NCBI GenBank assembly: GCA_963662175.1
Contig: OY759221.1
Coordinates: forward strand, 14,795,027 to 14,859,026
Direction of reading: 5' to 3'
Length of the DNA: 64,000 bases
Source: Aradus depressus
Lineage: Eukaryota; Arthropoda; Insecta; Hemiptera; Aradidae
The notes beneath the pieces are model-generated. The model was not told the DNA's origin and did not search any database. It saw only the letters and a program-made list of their open reading frames with translations. The translations under genes were made by a program, and so were the position numbers. This document shows, in pieces, positions 24,792 through 36,700 of this stretch. Numbering within the stretch: the stretch's first letter is position 1; every line of letters starts with the position of its first letter.

Positions 24792-27700
24792 ACTAGATAA
24801 GATTACATGCATTACCAAACTACCATTTAAACATCAATCAATCGACCATATACCTTAAGTGTCAAAAAAAAGTAAAGAAGTACAAACGAACGTTTACAGA
24901 AGCGCCCAAGAAATATGCCTGCTCCACACATTGGCCCAACAGCGTATGTCCAATGGGAGGATGGACGATTAGATGTCCGTTTTCGGGCCAAACATCAAAG
25001 GATTGACTCCAATTTTGAGATATTGGCCCCAGATTCAATTAGTCATGTAGCTCTATTATTGCATGAATTTTCTAAATTGAATTGAATTCAAAATAAACAA
25101 TCAAATTGAATAATATTGTGTACGCTTACATTCTCTATTATAGTTAGTTATTATAAGGGTTATTATAAAATAACTCCAATAACTTTCATCATTATTTTTA
25201 CTAACAATTATTATTAGTTAGGTATTTACTCATACAAATTTATTTTTTATTTAGGAATGGCAATTTGTTCTTCTGATATATTTATATTGCCCCAATTTGG
25301 AGCATACTGAGGAATGGCCCAATGTACTTGTGCCAATGTGTGGAACCGGCGATATATAAATATACGAACATATGTATCGCACCCTCACAAGCATCATTCT
25401 GTCGTAACTTCAAATAGTATATCTTATTTTATTATTACAATAAAAGTAGATTTTATACAAGAATGTACCAAACATCAAACAATAACTTAAAATAAAAATT
25501 AAAAAAACGCATGTTTTTAAGAATATTGTCTATTCCACAAAATATATGTATATAATATATGGAGAGTACTTTCGGTATAGCTACCATCTTCAGCCGCGAC
25601 TACTAAATGGAAGTTCAACAGGTTTACAAACAGAAATGTACCTTCTACAGCCCACACGGGGTTTTCCCCTGCCCCTTTCTCCTGATTACAGAAAACATTT
25701 TTAAAAACATTTCGTGTCTAATTGAAATCCTAATAACAGAAAAATTTGATAATACAAATGTATATGTAATAAATCAAATATGACAATAATTAAATATAAA
25801 TAAAAATACAAAGATTTGAGAAAGTCAGTACGTATACACAGAGATGTCAAATCGTTATCCCTTTTATTGCCAATAATATAATCCTCCAGTTTCTGTGTAT
25901 ACCTACTTACTTTCTCAAAACTGTATTTTTATTGAACTTCCACTTAGTATTTGTTAAAGATGGTAGCAATACCGAAAGTACTCCCATATATTATATATAT
26001 TTTGTGAAATAAACAATATTTTATCAAAACTTACGTTTTTCCTTTTTTATTTAAGTGATTCACAATATCTCTCCAGAAAAACAATAACTTGTTTTAATAT
26101 GACTGAAACATGTTTTTTTTTTGTAATTTGGTGACAAACTAGATTTATTCTAGATGATAAAATATATTAAATTTATTCTTCACAAAAAATTCATAATGGA
26201 AGACATGAGATTATAGTTGTGACGGTGCGATTTCAGTGTATTTGTTAACTTAAAATAACTAGAACATACATCTCCGTCAGGATGCTTTTCGGGACCATCC
26301 CTAGAATCCCCTGGCTGCTGCACCACATAAAATCAATTCGGTTATTTAGTTGAACCTTTTTAGGTTATTTATTATTTTTTTAAATCCAAATAATAATAAT
26401 AACAAATAAATCCAAATAATAATAATAAACTTCAAATGTGTGATAAATAAACAGCAAAATTAAATACTATTAATTGGTGCATCAACTCTTTTACGATGAT
26501 TCCATCCTCTTATTGTTAGATAATATAATGTGATTATATGAAAAAATACATTTTGTAATCTATTAGTTGATATTTGTGTTAAAACGTCCTGATTCTGACT
26601 GAACAAATACGTACAATCAAACTAGAAACGTGAATGTCGTTCTGGAAAAGCGATTTTTCTGATGTTATATAAAACACCTGTACCTTTTTACTTCCCCAGC
26701 TGTACGAAGTATAGGGGAAGTTACGTAATCGGCCTGAAATTCGATGCGGTTTTTCAACGGAATTTCTAGTTTTCCGACCTCTAGATTCCAAAAATGAAAA
26801 AACAAATTTCGTGTCTGTGAACACGGTAACTTCCGATAGAACGAATGAATTGACACGAAATTTTATATGTGTATCCAGAACTCTCAAAGGAAAACACCTA
26901 TTGGTTTTCAGACAAATCAGTTAAAAGAGAGGGGGAATTAGGGGAGACGCTTAACACAAAAACTCTAATAACTGCCGTTATAATGAATGTATCGACATGA
27001 AAATTTATATTTAAACAACAGCGCAATTGGTGAATAACTTCAATGGAGATGAAATTTATACAACTATGAAATTAATGGACGAGGCTAATGGGCTGAGTAA
27101 GAAACCGATTCATGTCTTTGAAAATAAAGGTTTTATATATTTTTTATTAATGTTTTTCATAAAATAATCCAATAACGAGAAACAATTCATCAGTCACCTA
27201 AAATTCTTTTTGCATTATTTTTTGAGGAATAACCATAATGAATAATCTAAACTTGTGAATTCGAAAAGATTGTCTAGTTTTTAAACGCAAAATTGTAAAA
27301 AAAAAAAAAAAAAATTGTAAGTATGTATATCAAATGATGAAAATCACTGATCTTTGTTATCACGCTGACCTTCCTCATTAGCGTAAACACATAATAGAAA
27401 AAGAAATTTTATATATCAGAATAAGAAATTATAATGAGACAGACAGCAATTAATAAACTAGAAACTCACAAAACACTTAAACAAAAAAAAAAAAAAGTAC
27501 AACACAGTGTGCCATGCATCACACTAGAAGTGAATATGTGAATAATACATATGCTATCAGTGATAAAATGAACACTTAACGTGATTAACGAATAAAATAA
27601 ACAAGAATTTCTATATAAAATAGGTTGTCAGACTGCTACGAAAAGTCATTGAGATAACTATTTTATTACTGTATTGAGAAGCTATTAATAAGCCCCTCCA

Positions 27701-30700
27701 GTGACTTTGTCATCTAATTTTTTGATATTTTGTTTTATTATAGCAGATTTACCATATAAGAGGTAGTTATATTTTTCTAAATGGCTTTTCCGGAAATTTT
27801 GAAGCCTTCAACGAACTTTTCCGTAACAATTTAACATTATGGAACACATATACACACAGATATCATTTAAAACAATTTTAATAAATAATAATTAATGTTG
27901 CTTTTTTAAAAATGCTTCAAAATTTTTCGAGGATTGAAGATTGAATTTCATATTGAAAAATCTATCCACAAAGTTAGACACTAATAAAAAATAATAATAA
28001 TGATACAAATTAAGAATTAATTAATTGACTTTTGATAGAATCTGAAGTGCAGTTACTGATAAAATGTTGAGGTTTGGCTGGATTTTATGGGTGCTGGAAT
28101 TTGTTTAGGGAAATTCAAACCAATCAGCAAAATTAGAATGTACGCATTATTCTAGGACTTCCAGAGGATTGAATCCAACAAAAAATGAATTCGAAACTTT
28201 ATAGAAAAATTAATTATTAATTTTAAGCGAAAATAGTTATATGGTATAACGCTTATTAGCCTGGCTCTCCTAAACATTAAAGTAATACGAATGGTTACCG
28301 AAATTTCGGTAAGGCTTGGTAATGGAGAGGAAGGCATTGAACTAAAATAGTTTCCAAGCTCGGGTACCAGAAACACATGAAATGCATTTAAAAAATAATT
28401 AAACGAGAAGACATTTGACGAAATCGAATCTGTGTTCGAGTAGTGTTATCATATTTTTTTTCTCTTCAATCATAAATTTACGTTCGGATTATAGCTACAA
28501 AAGAAAGCTGCATAAGATCATGCATAGGCCGAATGCAAGCGAATGGTGAACGTTCTCATCGCAAACCTTTTTAGTTGGCACTCAGACCGCTCAATACACC
28601 ATACGTGCATTAAGTGACTATATTTCAGAACAAAGCAATTCCTAATTGTAGACAGGGAGATTTATTATTTGAAAGTCCTTACTATATGAATGATTCACAC
28701 TCAGCAAACGTTTTTAGTTTATAACTCAACCTGACGATGGTGTAAAGCCGAAACCGATAGTTTATGTATAAATTCATTGTAGAATAGTAAATAATTTAAA
28801 AAAAACAAAAAACAATGGTTAATTTATTACGTTTCCAAGATATGTCTCCGTTTCTTGACCTAGAAGTCACCAATAAATAAATTTTAAAAAACTGCAGATA
28901 GTGCATGCACATTCCGTGGATTTGGGCATCGTTTCCATGACGATACTAAGTAATGCAGTATGATATTGCATTAGTTTATGATATTGAAAAAAGAAGAAAC
29001 AAGTATCTCCCCCATCGATTACATATTTAGGGTGTCTTCCCTTTTTTATTTTCGTTTAGCATATAGATTTAAGATTGTTAACAATCGAGTAATAAAGATG
29101 GTCGATTAAGAACAGAAAAACTAGTCTTATTTTATTGATATATTTTATTACAAAATTTGTTATGAGTCAACAAATGACTATTTTATTATCTATTTCTAAA
29201 CTAAAACTAAAACTCATGAAACCCGAACATCAACAGATGATATTTAATAGTTTATTTTAGTTACTAAATGTGAGACTTCGGTTGAGTTAGAGGTTCGTGT
29301 GGCTTTAGGAGTGCCGGGCTCGTAAGCATCATACATACCATCACTCACAATTTGTACGATTGGATTCGACGATTTAAAATCTTCAGCTAATTATGTAGTT
29401 TAGAGTGAAATTTAACATTAAACGGAGCAAAGAAATATAAATGTGTTCAAGTTACCTTATTGTAGGCGTTAGGATTGTTGGAGCGGACCCCGTTGCTTGT
29501 CTCCATGTAGGTCTGCACTTGCTGGTTCTCATGGGTGATGGTGGCTATTCCTGGAGGATCCCGGCTCTTCCCTGTGTACCGACCTGGCTTCAGCAAACTG
29601 AAACATACAATACTCCAATCAATTTCAAATATGTAATCGATGGGAAAGGGAAAAGATTGTTTCTTGAAAAATTAAAAGAAACAAAAGCCATGTTTGTAAA
29701 TAGTTCTTTTTTTTAACCTTCCTCCAGTTTTCAAAATTATTGTTTGCTTCCTCGTCTTCCAAAGGATTCAGGAAGCTTTGTGAACTTTCTGAGAGCCAAA
29801 AATTGTTTCATCTTAGATTTCAAAATTTCCTACAGGTCTCCCCGAGTGTCTCTCCCCTAAATCTTTGTCACAACACTCTTGACTCAAGGACCATTAAACG
29901 AATTTTTATGAAACTTGGTATATACGTTCGTTTGGCCTATATGAAGTTCCATTTAAGATTGTTAACAAGAGTATTAAAGATAGTTGACTAAGAACAGAAA
30001 AACTAGTTTTTTTTAATTGAAAAGGTACATTTTTTAAAAATATTTCTTATGGAAAACGTTTCTTCTCAACAAAAGAAAGATAATAGTGCCTGTACTATTT
30101 TGTTATTTAACTATATCTAAAGGGGTCATTTACGAGTACCTGACATCGCACAGGCTCGGGACCATCGCTTAACTATTGTAGGTTCCTTTTTTCCAGCATT
30201 CTTTCACCTTTTAACAATATTTCAACTCGTTCATTATTTATTTATTGATCCCTTTATATTATTTACATTTATTACAAGATTATCCTGGAAATAATCATAA
30301 AGAATCATAACTTTATTGAATTTCAAGTTTCAATCTTTGAAACTTTGTTTTTTTCGATGGAGAACACAACGTATATGTGTTCATCACAACAACTACTGAA
30401 GACAACTCCTAGAAATGTCAATTGCTTTGAATATTTTTAACAGTCAATTTTCCTCATAGACATTTGAAACTTAACTTCGAATAGCCGCAAGTTTTAATTT
30501 TGATATTGTACATATCAGTTATACTTGACTATATACCCAAAACAAACACACAAAAATGTTATGAAGAAAGATGCATAACATAAATAGTCAACTTAGTTGT
30601 ATGACTCATGTCCGGGCTTTTAATTACAAGGTCATTTCGCCTACTAACAAAGCGCTCTTTCGTCACTCTGGAGACATGAGCCCGACTCTACTATGGGTGT

Positions 30701-33700
30701 CCTGAATTTTCCCTACCCTAAATTTTTATTCAGCTAGGGCAGAGATCTTTACCGAACATCTGACATCATACAGGCTCGGGACCATCGCTTAACGTCCCAA
30801 CCGCAGGACGGCATGTTTAAGTTTATTTTACCTCTCAGATAAAGTAAACTAAAGACCTCGGCCGGGTTTCGAACTCATGATAAATAAATTATCAATATAG
30901 AAGACCAGAGTACTTTTATGATTTTACTTCCCCAGCTATAAGAAGTATAGGGGAAGTTATGTAATCGGCCAAAAATTCGCTGCAGAGTTTTCAACGGAAT
31001 TTCATGTTTCCCGTCCTCTCTAGATTCCAAATAAAATATAAAAAATGTCTGTGAACAGGATAACTCCCGATAGAATGAATGTATCGACACGAAATGTATG
31101 TGAATCCAGAAACTTGTAATGACGACACCTATAGTTTTTCAGCCAAATCGGTCATTCGGCAGAAGAGAAGGGGGGGATCAGAGGGGCTCAATTCAAAAAA
31201 CACAATAACTACTGATGTAATGAATGTATCAATATGAAATTTCATATTTAAAATCAAAACCCAATGAGGATATAACCTGTCGAAATTCAGCGTTATCGAC
31301 TGAAGAGAAGAGAGGGTTCAGGGGAGGGGGCTCAATTCAAAAACCTTAATAACTGCCGATATAATGAATTTATAGGCACAAAATTTAGTATGAGGATTTA
31401 GGAACCACTACGTAACTATTGAATATTAGCGCAAACGTTCGACTGGTTATCGAGGGGGAGCGAAAAAGTAATTGATTAATTCTTTCTGGGGAAGTACATT
31501 GCCGGTGATTCACGGTTTTATTGTTTTCATCCCAACATGACTAATTATATCATGTTCCAAGAAAGTGAGGGGTCAATTAGATCCTCACCTCTTCTTTGAG
31601 AGTTAAGGCAGTTTGTTTATTAACTTCAATCTTGGAACAATTGTGACAAGAGCTGACCTTCAGATGGTTGTACAGGCCATCTGAGTCATATCACATTTAC
31701 ATGACAGATAACAAAAACAAAGTGAACATATACGTGACTTATGTTACGAGTAGTGGGGGCGGAGGTAAACAATACATCTGGACATAGTTAATTGACTCAT
31801 CAAGCATAGCAGCAGCGTAGCGAAGGAGCGACAGAGAAAACAATTATAAAAGTATCTTTCTACGTAGAAAATATAAGAAATAATTGTATAAGAAATTATC
31901 GGCAGTGTACTTCCCAAGTTCAAATTATAATAATAAAAAGTTTTCGCCTTCTATCTAAACCCTCTTTTTTCTTTGCTTAGAAACTGAGGTCAGTAGATGC
32001 CTTACTTATTTATTTCTGAATCCACATACAAAATTTACTATAGATGCATTTTCGAATCATTCAAAATCGCGGGTTTGAAACCAGGCAGAGGCTCTCAGTT
32101 TTTTTTTTATCTGGGAAGGTAAAACAATCTTGAACATGCCTTTGTTCGGAAGGAATGTTAAGCGATGGCCCGATATCAGGTACTCGTTAAAGACCCCTAC
32201 CCTGGGTTACTAAACCTAAGTAAGCAAAATTTAGGACTCCCACAGTAGAGTGACGAAACAGCGCTTTGATAGTAGGAGATATGGCCTTGTAGTTAAAGCT
32301 TGGTCATAAACCGCAATGACTATATCAGTTTGAAGGAAATAACCAATGAAATGAAATTACCAATTCAGTACCCCACTTGGCCATCTCATTTATTATAATG
32401 ATCGATTGGAAATTCACGTAATCAAACAAAAAACTTTTTTTTAATTGTGTCAGATTAAAATTAAACTCACATTTTTCCGAGCGCATCTTATTTTATCCCG
32501 TTTATGTACGATTCTAATAAAAAATTAAATGCAAACTTACACAACCTAAGTAAATATAGTGTAAAAATAGTTATATGTTTTCCTTTTTTTAAGAAGACCA
32601 CCCACAATGTCGAGTAAAATAAGTAAAGTCAATATTGTTCAACTAATGATGTTCAAACAGGCGAACAATATAAACTACTTTACTTCAAAAATTTAACATT
32701 TTAATATATTCAACAAACACAATATTTTTTCTTAGAGTTCATTAACCAATCCAAAATCAACAATTCTTTGTTTTGGACCAGAATTTTAAGAAAAACAAAA
32801 TATAGAAAACCCTCAAAACGAAAATAACACCGAATATCTCACTTTTCCCCACTATTAATGAAACATTTGAAAGAACCTCGGCCTTCCCCCAACGATCCGG
32901 TGCCTTCGCATTTTACAAGAAATTTTTTTTTATATAATATATTTAACACAGCCTCCCATTTATTTTTGCTTTTTAAATCTAGCAATAACTGAGATTTTGG
33001 GAAGTTCTCCCATCACCAATAACTATAATATATCTGTTCTTAACGTAAAATTTAACATTTTCCCTGTCAATCAAAATCCAATAAGTAATTCAATGTTTAC
33101 AGAATATATTTATTGACTTCTATATTCCAACATCACCTCGCGAAATCGGCCAAAGAAAAGGGGGAGGACCAGAGAAGAGGGGCTTAACTTAAATACCCCA
33201 ATAAATGCCGAAGTAATGAATGAATCTGCACAAAATTTGGTACGAGGATTCAGAAGCCACTATGTATGTCAAACATTGTGTTTTAGCCCAAACGGTCGAT
33301 TGGCTTCGAAGAGAGAGCGAAAACGTAAATCATTAACTCTTGCTAGGTACATAGCCGATGATTCACCGATTTTTTTTTATTGTCCCCCCTCGCCTCAAAT
33401 TTCAAACACAATTATTGCATACACTTTTTTTCCTCTTTATTTACTGTATATTTCAGTCTTATTTTTTTCCCCTTTTTTCTATATACACCATTTTATGGTA
33501 AAGTTCTAAGTAATGTAAAAGTTGGCATACCTGGGAAACTGTGGTCCGCAGAGTGAATAAAAACAGTTGGTCCAACAGCCTTGTGAGAAAGGGTTGTAGC
33601 CTCCCTTAAACTTGCCGGTCACTTGTTCATTGGTGGTCCTACCCCGGGCGACCAGCACCACATGGAACCCCGTCAGACCGAAGATGGGGATGAACAGGAA

Positions 33701-36700
33701 CACTATGATGCCCATGATCACCAGACTGAAGTCAAGATGGCAACTTGGCAGTTAAGGATCAACACAGACGACTGATATCTCCTAATTAACTAAATGCGCA
33801 AAATCGTATAACCGAGAGCCAAAACGTTCCTCATAAAAAACATTTGAACAATTTCACAGTAAAGACCAATCTATATGAATCTGGTGTATTTGTATATTGG
33901 TAATTACAAAGATATTGTATGTAAAAAATGTAATTATATGACATATATTCAAGGAAATTGTATGTTTTCAAAAATTAATTTGGTGTCAGTAGCCAATATA
34001 TATCTGCCAATTTATTTCAAATAATCGACTTAAATCATAGTTTAACATTTTGAGAGACATCTCCCATCTCCGTATTGGTCTCACCAAATGATATTGAAAG
34101 TCACAAAATATGGATTGTTAATGATTTTGTGACTTTCTGGGTCATTTGATACTGAGATGGATTGTCTCTCCCAAAACGTTTAACGTTATTAGGATGAAAG
34201 TCGATGATTTGAAATAAATTAGGGGATTTACCTTAATTTTAAATGTGTTGGTCTCAATCCCCTAGAAAAATGTTTGATTTGTAATGACCAACAGAACATA
34301 TCGTATTTAATGAAGTCACCAAGTTGTAAAGTACACTCGTTCGTGTTCAATGTAATACTATAATTTTAAAAACCAATAGTTTTTTACATATGCACGAACA
34401 ACAAATCTCACCGTACTTTCAACAGGGCAACAGCGGTGCCTACATAACCAACACTTTCTAAATAGTCAACACATTGTCTAAATAGTCCACACTTTGTCTA
34501 CATAGTCAAGCCAAGGTCCAAATAGTCAACACAGTGTCTAAATAGTCTACAGATAGTCAAGCCATTGTCTAAATAGAATACACTTTGTCTAAATAGTCCA
34601 CACTTTGTCTACGTAATCAAGCCATTGTCAAAATAGTCAAAACATTGTCTAAATAGTCTACAGATAGTCAAGCCATTGTTTAAATAGAATACACTTTGTC
34701 TACGTAGTCAACACATTGTCTAAATAGTCTACACTTTGTCTATAGTCAACCCATGGTCCAATTAGTCAACACATTGTCTAAATAGGCCACACTTTGTCTA
34801 TATAGTCAACACATTGTCCAAATAATCAAAATTTTGTCTACGGTAGATTACATAGCCTACATGTTTTCTACGCCGTAACATAGGCACAGTTGACGCGCAG
34901 ACGCACAAACCAGATGAAAACTATTTCTTGACTCAAGTTCAGAGAAAATTGTTCTGGCGAAAATAGTTGGTACACTTGAATAATTACCCGAAATTCGTCA
35001 ACGTTATCTCTTCCCAATATTTGTTTTTGTAGTTTTGTGTCGTTCATCACAACAAAGAATGACAGTCATCATCAATATTCATTCGGTCAATGTAACAAGA
35101 CAACACATATAAATAGTTCTAGTTTTTGTTTTGAGAAGTGGCCCTCAACAATAAATTAAAATGCCGGTCGAGAATAAAAGGGTTAACATTTTATGGCAGA
35201 ACTTCAATCCCATTTCCTCAATCTATATAACAATTACTGTCAAACAGGCGATAATTTAAATTAAATTAATACAACACATTTAAATAAAACAAGCCACTGA
35301 AAAACAACAAATGCAGTATAAAGGATACGAAACAATGGTAGTAACTTCAGCGAGTCGGTCCTTGTAGAGGAGGACATAGATGAGACACAGCGCGAATATA
35401 GACGCCATGTGTATACTCAGTGTTACCAGAAAGAAGAAAAAGTATCGGTAGTTCCGTCTGCCGATGCAGTTGTTCACCCAGGGACAATGGTGATCAAATG
35501 TCTGAAATAAACAAAAAAAATAAGGGTATAGTAAACTATTTTAATTTTAATTAATAAACATTTTCACAGTTTTATCATCTCCCAATTTTTTTATTGGTCT
35601 TATAGGATTTTTATCTGGGAGGTGAAAAAACTTTGAGCACGCAGTCCTTCGGATGAGACGTTAAGCAATGGTCCCGAGAGCCTGTAGTATTTCAGGTACT
35701 CGTTAAAAACCCCCCCTCCTTCCCTAGGTGAATAAAAATTTAGGTTAGGCAACACCTTATAATAAAGTCGGGCTCATGTCCACCTGAGTAAAGAAAGACC
35801 ACTCTGGTAGTAGGCGATTATGAACTTGTAGTTAAAGCCCGGGCGTGAGTCATAATAACTAACTAATTTATATGTTTCAATTAACCTCCGTCGCTTGTAG
35901 CCCGACTCTACTATGGGAGTCTTTTGCCTACCTTAAATTTTTATTCCCCTAGTGTAGGGGTCTTTAGCGAGAACCTGACATCGTACAGGCTCTGGACCAT
36001 CAGTTAACGTCTCATCCGAAAGAGGGCGTGCTCAAGGTTTTTTTCTGTGGATTAATGCATTTTCATCAAGTCCATACGTTATTTTACATAGAGACATTTA
36101 TATAAGTAAAAACTCATTCAACTTCTTCTTGTATCAGTTTTTATTCCTGTCCTTCAAATTCATTTACAAGTTTTTTTGTGTGCCTAAAACGTTAAAAAGT
36201 TCTATATGGTCGAGAATAAGTAATCCTGGATGAGTGTTTAAATAAAAGAATCTTTGATTTGATTTGTATAAATAAATAAAATTCAATTCATTAATTATTA
36301 ATTACATAGTCATCTTCTCTTCAATTGCATTTATTTATTTGAGCAATATGCATCTGGATTACTCCTTGATCAAACAGAATGAATGCAGGTCTTAAACAAA
36401 AAATTAATTAAATTCGTAAATAAATTTAGAAAAAGAAAACCAAAAACATATTATTCATCAATTTATTCGTGCTCATCGGTACTGTGGACAATAAACTGAA
36501 AAATAGGTATAGAAGACACTTAAAGAAACGTCAATTTTTAAAAATATTCCTATATGACGTAATCTAGAATGAATTTCCTGATGAGGAAGTAATTATGAAT
36601 CAGAATTTTTTTTCTTTCAATCAGTATCTAATCTGAACTGTATACATTTTCTGACTAGCTAAGTATGATGTGACCAAAATCAACAATTAAAATATACAAT

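Noticed and set aside
34440..34850. CRISPR-like array
   Set aside because: Units are contiguous with no unique spacers, and the host is an animal.
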